DNA of 64,000 nt from Phytohabitans flavus. GTDB lineage: Bacteria > Actinomycetota > Actinomycetes > Mycobacteriales > Micromonosporaceae. This document shows, piece after piece, positions 36,485 to 45,871 of this stretch (position 1 is its first letter; every line of letters begins with the position of its first letter). The notes under the pieces were generated by a model that was given only the letters and a program-made list of their open reading frames with translations, had not been told where the DNA came from and searched no databases. The stretch is taken from contig NZ_AP022870.1 in assembly GCF_011764545.1 (NCBI RefSeq), positions 62,001-126,000 on the forward strand, read 5' to 3'. The position numbers were made by a program, and so were the translations under genes.

Positions 36485-39427
36485 GTGAGCAAGCAGTTCT
36501 CGCGGCGGGACCTGCTGCGTATCGGTGCGTTGGCGGCCGCCGCCCCGGCCGCGATGACCCTCGCGCCAACCTCGCCCGCGTTGGCGTCCGGCGGCGCCCC
36601 GGGCGACCGAGGCGGCGCCGGAAGTAAGCACCCGCGGCCGGGCTGGGAGGCCCCGAACTGGCGGGTCAAGCCCTTCGCGTTGAATCAGGTCGCTCTGCGC
36701 GACGGCATCTTCCAGCAGAAGCGCGACCGGATGCTCAATTACGCCCGCAATTACCCTGGCACCGGCGGTGTTTTTGATGGGCCGGACCGCATGTTGCACC
36801 TGTTCCGGGTCAATGCTGGTCTGCCCGCTCCGGGGACCTGGCCCGGCGGTTGGGACACTCCGAACCATCTGCTACGGGGCCACTTCACCGGCCACTACAT
36901 GACGATGCTCTCGCAGTGTTGGGCCGACACCGGTGAGGAGATCTTCCTCGACAAGCTCGACTACCTGGTCGAGGAGTTGGGCAAGTGTCAGCGGGCGCTG
37001 GACGCCCGGCCGGTGGGTCGGGTGCCGGGCCGATCGGGCATGGCGGTGCGGCTCAGCGACCCGCACCCCAACCAGTACGTCCTGCTCCCCGCCGGCATCC
37101 TGGCGGATGTCGAGGACGTCACGATCGCGGCTTGGGTGAACCTCGGGGCGGCGCAGAACAACGCCAAGATCTTCAGCTTTGGCACCGGCGCCAACGTCCA
37201 CCTCTCGCTGACCGCGCGGGTGTCGGCGACCAACCCAGGCCCGCGTTTCGCCATCACCAACAGCGGCTCCGGCGGCGAGCAGCGAATCACCGGCGACAGC
37301 GTCCCGGTCCCGGTCGGGCAGTGGGCGCACGTCGCGGTCACCCTCTCCAGCGCCGACGGTACCGGCCGGCTCTACGTCAACGGGGTCGAGGCCGGCACGG
37401 CCGCGATCACGCTGACCCCGGCGGGCCTCGGTGCCACCGGCAACAACTGGATCGGGCGTGGACAGAGCAACAACGACCCGCTGCTGAACACGTCCGTTGA
37501 CGACTTGCGGATCTACCGTCGGGCGCTGGACGGGACCGAGATGCAGGCGCTCGCGGCAGAGGAGCCGTCGGCCCCGGCCGCATCCCCCGCCGACCTGGTC
37601 GCCTGGTACCGCTTCGACACAGAGGGCGAGACGGCCCACGACCACTCGGGTAACCGCCGGGACGCGAGGATCATCGGCACCAGCTACCGAGGGTTCCTGG
37701 CGGCGTTTCCGGAGGGGCAGTTCAGCCGCCTTGAGCCACCGACGCTTCAGCCCAACAGCGGGCCGAACGCGGTCTGGGCGGTCTGGTACACCTGCCACAA
37801 AATAATGCGTGGGCTGCTCAACGCGTACCACCTGACCGGCAACGAGGAGGCCCTCGACATCGCATTCCGGATGGGCGATTGGGTGTACCAGCGGCTCAGC
37901 CGATACAGCCAGGACGAGCTGGACCGGATGTGGAACATCTACAGCGCCGGCGAGGCCGGGTCGATGAACGAGGTGATGGCGGAGCTTTCGGCGCTGGCCC
38001 ACCCCGCGAAGAAGCGGACGCGGTATCTGGCGGCGGCGAAAATGTTCACCTTCACCACCCTCTTCGACGCCGCCATCGCCGAACGGGACGAGCTCAACGG
38101 GCGACACGCCAACCAGTACATGGCGCCGAACATCGGCTACCTGCGGATTTTCGAGCGGACCGGGGATCGGGACTTCCACACCGCGGCGAAGCACTTCTGG
38201 TCGATGGTGGTGCCGCACCGCACCTTCAGCAACGGCGGCGCCGGCCGAAGCGAACACTTCGGCCCCCGTGGCGTCATCACCAGCGGGTTCACCTCGGCGT
38301 CGGACCCGAGGCACGCCGAGACCTGCTGCGCGTACAACATGCTGCGGCTGACCCGGAATCTCTTCTTCCACGACCCGGACCCGGCGTACCTGGACTTCTA
38401 TGAAAAGGCCCTGCACAACCAGATCCTCAGCTCGCGCCGCGACGTGGACAGCGTCACCAGCACCGAGGTGACGTACCACCAGAACATGTGGCCCGGCCGC
38501 TCCCGCCGGATCGGCAACACCATCGAATACAGCCGGTACGGCGGCAACGGCAGCTGCTGCAACGGCACCGGTCTGGAAAGCCATACCAAGTACCAGGAGA
38601 CGATCTATTTCCACTCGGCCGACGAGTCGACGCTCTACGTCAACCTCTTCATCGCCTCGACCCTCACCTGGCGCGACCGCGGCTTCGTCATCACCCAGCA
38701 GACCCAGTATCCGACCGAGGGGGCGAGCCGGCTCCGCTTTGAGCAGGCCGGCGGGAGGTTGAAGGTCCGGCTGCGGGTGCCGTCGTGGGCGACGCAGGGT
38801 TACACGGTTCGGGTCAACGGGCACCGCCAGTTGATGGCGGCCAAGCCTGGCAGCTTCGTCACGGTCGACCGTCGTTGGAGCCGCGGCGACACGATCGACA
38901 TCGACATGCCGATGAGCTTTCGGGTGGAGCAGGCCCTCGACAACAAGGCGATCCAGTCGATCATGTATGGCCCGACCCTGATGGTGGTACGCGACGCGAC
39001 CCCGAGCTACCGCGACGTCAGCTTCTATCGCGACCTCAAGCTCGACGGCGATCTGGCCAGCTCGATAAAGCCGACCGAGGTGGCGATGCACTACACCACG
39101 CACGGCTACACGCTGGCGCCGTACTACATCGCCGATCCCGTGCCCGGCGAGTTCAACGCCTACCACCCATACGTCCGGCGGGTCGAGCCCGAGGTGGTCT
39201 TCGGCTCGTTCGGCTCCGGGGTGCCCAACGACGAGGTACGCGACGAGAACGGCGAGACCTTCCTCGACCGGGTCTGGGCGCAGGCACCGTTCGCCAGCCA
39301 CTGGCAGTTCCTCCACCGGGTACAGCAGGTTTCGGCGCAGTGGGTCACCGCTGGCCGCCACACCGAGGAACAGCGGCAGGCGATCCTCGACGCCGCCGCC
39401 CAAGCGCGACGCGACCTGGAGGGCTGA
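36485..39427 (+). CDS. Exported GH127-type beta-L-arabinofuranosidase with nested LamG-like domain
   Basis: GTG 36485 follows AAGGAGAG, giving 980 residues. A twin-arginine signal (SKQFSRRDLLRIGALAAAAP) exports the folded enzyme. The GH127 barrel starts with DRMLHLFRVNAGLP and LRGHFTGHYMTMLSQCWADT. After EELGKCQRAL (about residue 166) the catalytic domain is interrupted by about 230 residues of LamG/concanavalin type (VTIAAWVNLGAAQNNAKIFS, WAHVAVTLSSADGTGRLYVN, VDDLRIYRRAL). It resumes at about 403 with FLAAFPEGQFSRLEPP. The metal site is intact: HAETCCAYNMLRL (Glu and Cys) and GNGSCCNGTGLESH (Cys-Cys pair, one the likely nucleophile). It should remove beta-L-arabinofuranose from plant glycans such as extensins outside the cell. 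Confidence 0.9.
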   Translation: MSKQFSRRDLLRIGALAAAAPAAMTLAPTSPALASGGAPGDRGGAGSKHPRPGWEAPNWRVKPFALNQVALRDGIFQQKRDRMLNYARNYPGTGGVFDGPDRMLHLFRVNAGLPAPGTWPGGWDTPNHLLRGHFTGHYMTMLSQCWADTGEEIFLDKLDYLVEELGKCQRALDARPVGRVPGRSGMAVRLSDPHPNQYVLLPAGILADVEDVTIAAWVNLGAAQNNAKIFSFGTGANVHLSLTARVSATNPGPRFAITNSGSGGEQRITGDSVPVPVGQWAHVAVTLSSADGTGRLYVNGVEAGTAAITLTPAGLGATGNNWIGRGQSNNDPLLNTSVDDLRIYRRALDGTEMQALAAEEPSAPAASPADLVAWYRFDTEGETAHDHSGNRRDARIIGTSYRGFLAAFPEGQFSRLEPPTLQPNSGPNAVWAVWYTCHKIMRGLLNAYHLTGNEEALDIAFRMGDWVYQRLSRYSQDELDRMWNIYSAGEAGSMNEVMAELSALAHPAKKRTRYLAAAKMFTFTTLFDAAIAERDELNGRHANQYMAPNIGYLRIFERTGDRDFHTAAKHFWSMVVPHRTFSNGGAGRSEHFGPRGVITSGFTSASDPRHAETCCAYNMLRLTRNLFFHDPDPAYLDFYEKALHNQILSSRRDVDSVTSTEVTYHQNMWPGRSRRIGNTIEYSRYGGNGSCCNGTGLESHTKYQETIYFHSADESTLYVNLFIASTLTWRDRGFVITQQTQYPTEGASRLRFEQAGGRLKVRLRVPSWATQGYTVRVNGHRQLMAAKPGSFVTVDRRWSRGDTIDIDMPMSFRVEQALDNKAIQSIMYGPTLMVVRDATPSYRDVSFYRDLKLDGDLASSIKPTEVAMHYTTHGYTLAPYYIADPVPGEFNAYHPYVRRVEPEVVFGSFGSGVPNDEVRDENGETFLDRVWAQAPFASHWQFLHRVQQVSAQWVTAGRHTEEQRQAILDAAAQARRDLEG

Positions 39428-39432
39428 TCCGC

Positions 39433-39470
39433 GCGGGCCTCGGCGGGGTCGGTGACCCGCCGAGGCCCGC
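39433..39470 (+). terminator. Terminator hairpin after GH127
   Basis: GCGGGCCTCGGCGGGGTC and GACCCGCCGAGGCCCGC form a 17-bp stem with one bulged G and a three-base loop, starting six bases after the stop codon. Confidence 0.75.
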
Positions 39471-39742
39471 CCACCGCGCTTCACGCAGCCCTGGTGCCCG
39501 GTTCGGTTCAGCTGCGGACCAGGCCAAGGCCGCCGGCGTATGTGACACGTGTCGGCGAGGCGGGTGCGAGGTCGCAAATACATGCTGTGGGCTGGACACC
39601 GGCGTCAGGCACGAGTGCTGGACCGGGACGGCGAGAGCTGCGGGCCATCAATATCGACCTTCCTTGACGGCAACACGTCCGCCCGCGTAACCCCTCGAAC
39701 TGCCTGGTAATACCACCTGTTACGCGTCTGGTCGCGGGTCAC

Positions 39743-39922
39743 TCAGCCGGATAGGAGGGCTCGTAGGATGAGGCTTGCCTTCTCCAGCAACGTATAGGGT
39801 AGGCGGAGGTTGCCGATGGCGACGCCGGCCAGCAGCCACGGGAGCCGGCGGGGCAAGATGAACGTGACATCGATCTGGATGAGCTGGTCGCGCGGCTGGC
39901 CAGCCTTCGAGTCAGGGCTCAT
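39743..39922 (-). CDS. Small hydrophobic protein, unknown
   Basis: 59 residues from ATG 39922, preceded by GAGGTAGGGG. It reads RDQLIQIDVTFILPRRLPWL then LAGVAIGNLRLPYTLLEKAS, with one moderately hydrophobic segment. I recognise no family. It may be a real small membrane-associated protein or the end of a decayed gene. It lies 80 bases downstream of the AraC-type gene and on the same strand. Confidence 0.4.
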   Translation of the reverse strand: MSPDSKAGQPRDQLIQIDVTFILPRRLPWLLAGVAIGNLRLPYTLLEKASLILRALLSG

Positions 39923-40001
39923 GCCCCTACCTCTTCGGGCAGGATCAAGCTTTGACGCGCGCCTTGGGATCACACGGTTCGACCGGTCCACGGGTTGCCC
40001 C

Positions 40002-40429
40002 TCACGTCCGGATGGCTTGCTGGGTGGCAAGCCTGCGTACCTGTGTCGGCGAGACGCCGAAGAGCTGTTTGAAGTCTCGGGCGAACTGGTCTGGGCGACG
40101 GTAGCCGTGCGCGGCAATGATGTCCTTGATGGGCGTCCTAGTCAGCGAGGGATCTCGCAGGCTGTGGAGGCATGCCTCTAGGCGTAGCCGTTTGAGCAGT
40201 TGCATCGGCGTGAGTTCGGTGTTCTGGAATAGCTTGTGCAGATAGCGCGGCGAGACGTTGGCGACTTCCGCGATCCGGTCCGGGTCGAGGGCTGGGTTGT
40301 CGAGGTGTCGGCGGATGATGGCGCGGATGGATGCCATGTGCAGTAGCCGCCGGGTGCTCGGGGTGATCCCATCCGGTTGGTCGAGTCGTTGGCGGATCAG
40401 CCCGACCGTGCATTCGCGCAGGGTGTCGT
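40002..40429 (-). pseudogene. AraC-family regulator, C-terminal DNA-binding half (split by IS21)
   Basis: It encodes DDTLRECTVGLIRQRLDQPD, then two helix-turn-helix motifs: NPALDPDRIAEVANVSPRYL with HKLFQNTELTP, and TPIKDIIAAHGYRRPDQFAR with DFKQLFGVSPTQVRR. The N-terminal sensor half lies at 43.3-43.9 kb on the same strand, on the other side of the IS21 element. The intact protein would have been about 330 residues. As the gene beyond the GH127 terminator it may have regulated sugar use. It is now inactivated by the insertion. Confidence 0.8.
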
Positions 40430-40494
40430 CGCTCACGGAATTCCCCGGGTCTGGGCTCACGTAATTCCCCAGGGTGTGGCCCTCGGTTGATGTT

Positions 40495-41271
40495 CTACTT
40501 GGTGCCGGTCGGTGTTGTCGAGCCGGCTCGGCCGGGTCGTTTGTTGGGGCGGTAGCTGGGTCCGTTCATGAAGACCTGGTGGCTGGTGTTGATGAGCCGG
40601 TCCAGCAGCGATTCGGCGACGACGGGGTTGGGGAACAGCGGATACCAGTCGGCCGGTGACCGGTTCGAGGTGGCGATCAAGGACCGGCCGGCCTGGGCGC
40701 GTTCGGAGATGAGTTCGTAGAGGTCGTCGGCCTGTTGGGCAGTCAGTTCGCGCATGGCGAAGTCGTCCAGGATCAGCAACGCGGGACGGGCGAGCTCGGC
40801 GAGGCGGCGGGGCCAGGTGCGGTCGGCGTGGCCGCCGGCGAGGTCGGCTAGGGCGCGGCTGGTTTTGGTGAAGCGGACGTCGGCGCCGCGGCGGATGGCG
40901 AGGTGCCCGAGGGCTTGCGCTATATGGGTTTTGCCGACGCCGACCGGGCCGTGCAGGATGACCGACTCGCCGGCCTGCAGCCAGCGCAGCGCGGCCAGGT
41001 CGCGGATCTGCGCGGCGGGCAGTTTCGGGCTGGTGTGAAAGTCGAACTCCTCCAGGGTGGTGGTCTGGTCGAAGCGGGCGCGGCGCAGCCGGCGTTGCAT
41101 GCCCATGGTTTCCCGGCGGGTGATCTCGTCGTGGCAGAGCACCTGCAGGAACTCCAGGTGGCCGAGCTCGCCGGCTTGGGCTTGGGCCAGGCGGGCGTTG
41201 AGGGTGTGCAGCATGCCGGAGAGCTTCAACGCGCGCAGGCTGTCGTGCAGCGCGGTGTCGACGATGGTCAC
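40495..41271 (-). CDS. istB: IS21-family helper ATPase IstB
   Basis: 258 residues from GTG 41271, which has AAGGAG upstream and overlaps the preceding small ORF stop by four bases. Walker A is VILHGPVGVGKTHIAQALGH and Walker B is PALLILDDFAMRELTAQQAD. SLIATSNRSPADWYPLFPNP and ESLLDRLINTSHQVFMNGPS are standard IstB blocks. IstB is the AAA+ protein that stimulates the IstA transposase and selects targets. Confidence 0.9.
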   Translation of the reverse strand: MTIVDTALHDSLRALKLSGMLHTLNARLAQAQAGELGHLEFLQVLCHDEITRRETMGMQRRLRRARFDQTTTLEEFDFHTSPKLPAAQIRDLAALRWLQAGESVILHGPVGVGKTHIAQALGHLAIRRGADVRFTKTSRALADLAGGHADRTWPRRLAELARPALLILDDFAMRELTAQQADDLYELISERAQAGRSLIATSNRSPADWYPLFPNPVVAESLLDRLINTSHQVFMNGPSYRPNKRPGRAGSTTPTGTK

Positions 41272-41480
41272 GAGGTCTCCTTGGGCTGGTAGAGGAAGTG
41301 GTGCAGGGCGGCCATCAGGTCGGCCCAGTCGGTGCCGGCCGGGCGGGGAAAACCGTTGCGCTGCAACACTTCGGCGACGTCGTGCAGCAGGCCGTAGGTG
41401 AACCGGGGATCTGCTCCGCCGGGCTGGGGCAGCGGGTAGGCCGGCTGCGGCGCCGTCGCCGTGGTGGTCTGGTCGGTCAT
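41268..41480 (-). CDS. Small accessory protein between istA and istB
   Basis: 70 residues with RFTYGLLHDVAEVLQRNGFP and TDWADLMAALHHFLYQPKET, helical and acidic. ATG 41480 overlaps the istA TGA (ATGA), and its own stop overlaps the istB GTG (GTGA), so the three ORFs are translationally coupled. Textbook IS21 has only istA and istB. This extra gene occurs in a subset, and its function is unknown. Confidence 0.7.
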   Translation of the reverse strand: MTDQTTTATAPQPAYPLPQPGGADPRFTYGLLHDVAEVLQRNGFPRPAGTDWADLMAALHHFLYQPKETS

Positions 41481-43162
41481 GCCAGCACTCCCGCTGCGGC
41501 GCTGGGCTGCTCGTCGTCACCAGCGTCGCCGCGGTCGTCGTCCGCGATGACCGTGTCCATGTCGAGCGTGACGTTCGGGGTGGGCAGGGGGATGACGTTC
41601 GCGAACAGCTGCGAAGGGCCGTGCAGGTGCGCTGCGGCGCCGCCGTCACCAGCGGACGGTGGTGGCGGGTCGGTCTCGGCGCCGGCGACCAGGATGCCTT
41701 TGACCGTGCGGTAGGACGGGTCGCCAGCCGCGATCGCCTTGGTGCAGGCGGCCTCGAGACGGGCGGTGCCGTGCTTGTCGGCCAGTCCGAGCACGCCCTG
41801 CGCGGCGCGGAGCCGGAACAGAGCGTTGACCTCCAGAAGCCCGGCGATGACCTGAGCGCAGGCGGGGCCGATCTCGGCGGAGCGGGTGCGGCACCAGGTC
41901 GGCGTCCGCATCCGGAACGCGATCTTCTCGGGCGGATAGTGCCCGAAGTCGGTCTGCTTGCCTTGTGGCTTGCGGCCGTGCGTGGCGATCAGTTGTCCCT
42001 TGTGGAAGATCTGGACCACCAGCGGTGTCTCGCGGGCGTCGACACGCTGGCCGATGAACCGCCACGGCACCGAGTAGATCGTCTTACCGACCTTGGCGTG
42101 GATGTCCGGTCCCACCACCGCCGTCGACCACGTCGCCAACGCGAACGCCTTGCCAGGCAACGGTTGCAGCACTTCTGCTTCGACAGCCGCGAACACGGAC
42201 GCCGGCGCCGCACCGCCCAGCGGCCGGCAGGACCTGCGGCCGGCGACCTCGGCGCACCACTGGGTCGCAGCGGCCTGCATCGCCTCCAGCGACGCGAACT
42301 GGCGACCGCGCCAGAAACTGTCCCGGATATACGGCATCGGCCGCTCGATGCGGGCCTTGTCCCGCGGCTTGCCGCGTCGGGCCGGGTCGACTAGCACCCC
42401 GTAGTGGGCGGCCAGTTCAGCATAGGAGCGGTTGATCTTCGGGTCGTAGAGGTCAGGCTTGTCCACCCCGGTGCGCAGGTTGTCCGGCACCAGCCGCCGC
42501 GGCGTGCCACCGAAGAACGCGAACGCCTCGATGTGTGCCTCGGTCCAGGCCCGCTGATCCATGGTCAGGACCGGCCGCACGAACATGTGCCGCGAACACG
42601 CAAGGACCATGGCGAACGCCCACACTCGACGCCGCTTGCCGGTCGCCGAATCTACCCAATGGCCCAGATGCCCGTAGTCGATCTGGGCCTCCTCACCCGG
42701 CGGGAAGTCCGTCTCATCGCGCAGCACCACGACCCGGTCCCGGCGCACCTGTTCCGGCAGGTTCGCCGCCACATACCGCTTCAACGACGCCACCGACGCG
42801 GTCAGGCCGTGCTCGTCCCGCAGCCGCTGGTGGATCGTCGCCTGCGTCACCCCCAACTTCAGCTGGGCAGTGATGTACTCGTGATGCTTAGCGATCTGCG
42901 GCCAGGTCACCTGCCGCAACCGGGTATCGGCCAACTGAGGGAACCACCGCGTCACCAGCGCCGCCCAGTCCTGCTGACTCATCGCCGGCCCACCCGGCAC
43001 GAACCCAGCCGCGACCGCCGGGGCCAGGTACTTGCGGATCGTCTTACGATCCACACCCAGCGACGTGCCCACCTCGCTGATCGACCGGCCCGCGTACCAG
43101 TGGATGAAGATCTCGGTCACATCGACCACGTCGAACGTTCTCCTCGCCATCAGCTCCCTCAC
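41477..43162 (-). CDS. istA: IS21-family transposase IstA
   Basis: 561 residues. An N-terminal helix-turn-helix (YAGRSISEVGTSLGVDRKTI) precedes an rve-type DDE core: GEEAQIDYGHLGHWVDSATG (first Asp), TPRRLVPDNLRTGVDKPDLY (second Asp) and RGKPRDKARIERPMPYIRDS (Glu). The C-terminal part includes YSVPWRFIGQRVDARETPLV. All catalytic residues are present, so the transposase looks functional. Confidence 0.9.
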   Translation of the reverse strand: MRELMARRTFDVVDVTEIFIHWYAGRSISEVGTSLGVDRKTIRKYLAPAVAAGFVPGGPAMSQQDWAALVTRWFPQLADTRLRQVTWPQIAKHHEYITAQLKLGVTQATIHQRLRDEHGLTASVASLKRYVAANLPEQVRRDRVVVLRDETDFPPGEEAQIDYGHLGHWVDSATGKRRRVWAFAMVLACSRHMFVRPVLTMDQRAWTEAHIEAFAFFGGTPRRLVPDNLRTGVDKPDLYDPKINRSYAELAAHYGVLVDPARRGKPRDKARIERPMPYIRDSFWRGRQFASLEAMQAAATQWCAEVAGRRSCRPLGGAAPASVFAAVEAEVLQPLPGKAFALATWSTAVVGPDIHAKVGKTIYSVPWRFIGQRVDARETPLVVQIFHKGQLIATHGRKPQGKQTDFGHYPPEKIAFRMRTPTWCRTRSAEIGPACAQVIAGLLEVNALFRLRAAQGVLGLADKHGTARLEAACTKAIAAGDPSYRTVKGILVAGAETDPPPPSAGDGGAAAHLHGPSQLFANVIPLPTPNVTLDMDTVIADDDRGDAGDDEQPSAAAGVLA

Positions 43163-43317
43163 CCGTCACCCGGACAAGGGAGAACTCTTCAAGATCGCGA
43201 GGACCACCCCACTGGGAGCCCTAGGCGCCCAGGCGCCTCACCTGGGGAATTAGGTGAGCGAGCGGGTGGGGAATTACGTGAGCGTCAGACCGCTACAGGT
43301 GGGGAATTACGTGAGCG

Positions 43318-43898
43318 CCGACACGCAGGGCGACCGCGAGATCTGGGTCGCCCTCATGTTCGGCGGCGCCGGCGGTGTCGGTCAGCTCGATGAGAAAGTT
43401 CGCGATCAGGCCACGTCCGGGCAGCCTCCTAGGTATGACGGTACCGAGAAGCGGCGCAGCCGTGGCGCGGGTGATCGGCACCAACGCGCGTGGGAACGTC
43501 AGCATGACGATCCGCATCGACGCTGGTCCCGTCGCGTGCGTGGCCTGCCAGGGGCGGGACAGGTCGTACAGCGCGATGTCCCTGGGGCGAAAGGTCACCT
43601 GATTGCCTGCCTGCTCCATCCGTGCTCCGCCGTTGATGCTCAGAAATACCCGGTAGCATTCAGGATCACAGGCCCTGATCAGGCGTTCGGTTCGGTGTGC
43701 CAGGATTTCGGAGTCTGCGGCCCAGGTCACGGCCTCGATTGTGAAATCACCGATCTGGGCGACCGACATCACGGCGAGCAGGTCGCGTGGTGCACGCCCG
43801 CGGATCGCCACCGGGGCCAGTTCGGCGGCGGCACCCGCGCGGGCGTACTCGTACCGGTCGAGCGGGTGAACCGGTCTGGTGTCGTACAGCACGTACAT
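43318..43898 (-). pseudogene. AraC-family regulator, N-terminal ligand-binding half (split by IS21)
   Basis: From ATG 43898 the frame has EILAHRTERLIRACDPECYR, RPRDIALYDLSRPWQATHAT and MRIVMLTFPRALVPI, as in AraC-binding-like N-terminal domains of NimR/FeaR-type regulators. It runs to DLAVALRV and then enters the IS21 end. Its DNA-binding half continues at 40429 on the other side of the element. Confidence 0.75.
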
Positions 43899-44087
43899 GG
43901 CCGTTCCCTACTACTCCAAAAGTCATTGCGTCTGTCAATTGTCAGATGAAGAGACCAGCCCAGCGTTGACTGTGGGCGCACAACCGGTCATGCAACGGCG
44001 CTCGGTTAAGATCAAGGCGTCTTCGAAGCAGTTGGTCGCGCAGGGTCGTCGCTAGGCGTCTGGACGTACCGGTGATCGGGTGTGCAA

Positions 44088-44234
44088 ATGTCGGACCCGC
44101 ACGTGGTTCTGCTGGTCGGCGTCGTCGTCGCGTACGAGTACATCCCCAGACACATTGGGACTGGGCTGCTGTGGGGATGGGCAGGTGGCTGGGGTCTGGT
44201 CATCGCCGCTATCGCTGCCCTGATAGTCGTGTAG
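44088..44234 (+). CDS. 48-residue membrane protein
   Basis: ATG 44088 to TAG 44234. It has two hydrophobic stretches, HVVLLVGVVVAYEYIP and GWGLVIAAIAALIVV, joined by RHIGTGLLWGWAG. The ribosome binding site is weak. It lies upstream of a larger membrane-anchored protein gene on the same strand. The function is unknown. Confidence 0.45.
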   Translation: MSDPHVVLLVGVVVAYEYIPRHIGTGLLWGWAGGWGLVIAAIAALIVV

Positions 44235-44378
44235 TGGTGGCGGGGCCGTAGGCCGTCAAACCCAGCGACCGAACCGGGCTCATGTCCTGGCCGGGCTCTC
44301 GCAGATCACCCGGTTTCGGACGGAGGCGACCTCGATGCCCGATGCGGTGGCGGCCGGATTCGCCTGCAAGATGTCTGC

Positions 44379-45059
44379 ATGAACGCCAACGTGTGGCTCA
44401 GCCCGCTTGTGGCTTTGATCGGCGTGATGCTGGGCGGCGTTCTGTCGTCCAGAGTGCAGGCCCGAGCCTGGAAACAGGAGGAGATGCGTCGCTGGCGCGA
44501 GTCGCGGATGGCGACATACGGCGACTTCGTAACAGCGGTCCGCAGCTTCCGAACCTACGTTCTGCGGCCTGACAGCTTGATCGAAGTGATAGCCCTGAAT
44601 GACGGCGTGCGAATGACACCCGGATTCGAAGGCGAGGGAACGTTCCAGTACCAGGCCGTCGAAGCGACGCTGGCACGGATCAAGATGGTCGCCCAGGATC
44701 AAGCGACCGTAGACACGGCCGTTCGGCATCTGCGAATAGCTCGCCGGTTCGCCGTCGCTCGTGCGGTCTATGGACTTGACCAGATTCCAAGGGACCTCAA
44801 CGACCTCCTGTTTAGGACCGAGCTCGGCTTCGTGAATGCCGCCCGGACGGAGCTGGGTCTCCCCGACGTCGCCAGTCTGACGTATCCGGACGAGGTCGCA
44901 ACTACGACCCGGGGTGAGGAGCTGCGCACGCTCGACCGCATGCTGTGGGAAGCGCACCACAACGGGATCCCACCTGCTAACGAGGGACGTAACAAGACGC
45001 GCGCTGGATCCAAGACCGTCGTCGTGGATGCTCCCAAGGAAGGACGAACGACGAAGTAG
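44379..45059 (+). CDS. Membrane-anchored hypothetical protein
   Basis: 226 residues. One N-terminal membrane helix (VWLSPLVALIGVMLGGVLSS) is followed by RVQARAWKQEEMRRWRESRM, a helical layout common in actinomycete proteins with an N-terminal anchor and a cytoplasmic helical domain. The rest is soluble with no catalytic motif. The C-terminus is basic (KTVVVDAPKEGRTTK). It is convergent with a second membrane-anchored protein of similar plan at 45.2-45.7 kb. Confidence 0.65.
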   Translation: MNANVWLSPLVALIGVMLGGVLSSRVQARAWKQEEMRRWRESRMATYGDFVTAVRSFRTYVLRPDSLIEVIALNDGVRMTPGFEGEGTFQYQAVEATLARIKMVAQDQATVDTAVRHLRIARRFAVARAVYGLDQIPRDLNDLLFRTELGFVNAARTELGLPDVASLTYPDEVATTTRGEELRTLDRMLWEAHHNGIPPANEGRNKTRAGSKTVVVDAPKEGRTTK

Positions 45060-45155
45060 CCCCCTGAACGGATCTCAGCAAGGGGGCCGGGCGGTTTCAG
45101 CGGCAGCAGCCGTTCGCCGTCGTCGCCGGTTGGATTCGGTGGGTCTTGACGATCG

Positions 45156-45719
45156 TCAGGCAGTCGGCGGCGGTGCCGCCTTGTTTGGCAGCTCCGCCTC
45201 GCGAGCTATGCCGGTCTGGGCCTTGCCCCTGCTCAACCGGCGTTCGCGTCGGCCGTCGGTGCAGCATTGCCTGCGGCAGTCATAGCGCTCCGCCCGCTCG
45301 ATCAAGTCGAGGAGATCGGGTCGGCCGTGGTTAGGGTAGGGGCCATCTTCACGGTAGTTGACCAGTTCGTAGCCCGCCCGCAGTGCCTGAAGCCGCGGAT
45401 GCCAGTAATCCAGCACCCACTCTCGCCGCACAATTCCCTTTCGGGCGTAGGCACCCAATAGATCGAATACGGAAAGTGCCCGTACGATCCGAAAGTAATC
45501 AGCCGTGCCGAGTGGCGGAATCCTGCCTGATATCCCGGATTGATAGATCAACAGGCGTCCACGCTGCACCTCGTCGCTCAACATGAGTTCCTGGATGGCG
45601 AGGTAGCTACTCGCCTGCTCCCGGCGTCGACTGATCAACACGGTGACAAGCGAAACAATGACCGCCAGCAACGCAAGGCTGATGCCAACCAGATCCTTGA
45701 CGCTATCAAACCAAGCCAC
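45156..45719 (-). CDS. Membrane-anchored hypothetical protein (DUF4760-like)
   Basis: GTG 45719 is preferred over the upstream TTG because GAGAGG stands seven bases before it, giving 187 residues. The N-terminal helix KDLVGISLALLAVIVSLVTV is followed by RRREQASSYLAIQELMLSDE and a helical domain with DYFRIVRALSVFDLLGAYAR and REWVLDYWHPRLQALRAGYE. This pattern resembles DUF4760-type proteins. The tail contains a CRRQCCTDGRRER cluster. The function is unknown. Confidence 0.65.
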   Translation of the reverse strand: MAWFDSVKDLVGISLALLAVIVSLVTVLISRRREQASSYLAIQELMLSDEVQRGRLLIYQSGISGRIPPLGTADYFRIVRALSVFDLLGAYARKGIVRREWVLDYWHPRLQALRAGYELVNYREDGPYPNHGRPDLLDLIERAERYDCRRQCCTDGRRERRLSRGKAQTGIAREAELPNKAAPPPTA

Positions 45720-45871
45720 GCCGAGCCTCTCACGTCCCACGGAACGAAGTCGGCGCTTCAGCGTAGGAGGCCACCGCAACAGTCCACTTCAGAATGAAGC
45801 CGTGCGGGGGTGGGGCAAGACTGGCTGCGGCGGTCTATCTCAGTGGCACCGGGTCCAGGGCTGGGTGGGTC

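Larger units (their letters stand above)
40430..43317 (-). mobile_element. IS21-family insertion sequence, complete, inside an AraC-type gene
   Basis: About 2.9 kb with istA, a small middle ORF and istB in one direction. The ends carry repeated copies of a 17-base unit: left CGCTCACGGAATTCCCC (40430-40446) and GCTCACGTAATTCCCC (40455-40470), right GGGGAATTAGGTGAGCG (43244-43260), GGGGAATTACGTGAGCG (43268-43284 and 43301-43317). Multiple terminal repeats are the hallmark of IS21 ends. I cannot define an unambiguous target duplication, so the outer limits may be off by a few bases. Confidence 0.85.

Noticed and set aside
36872..39583. A 903-residue open frame on the minus strand
   Set aside because: It is the exact antisense of the GH127 gene, has no domain and reflects the GC-rich third positions of that gene.
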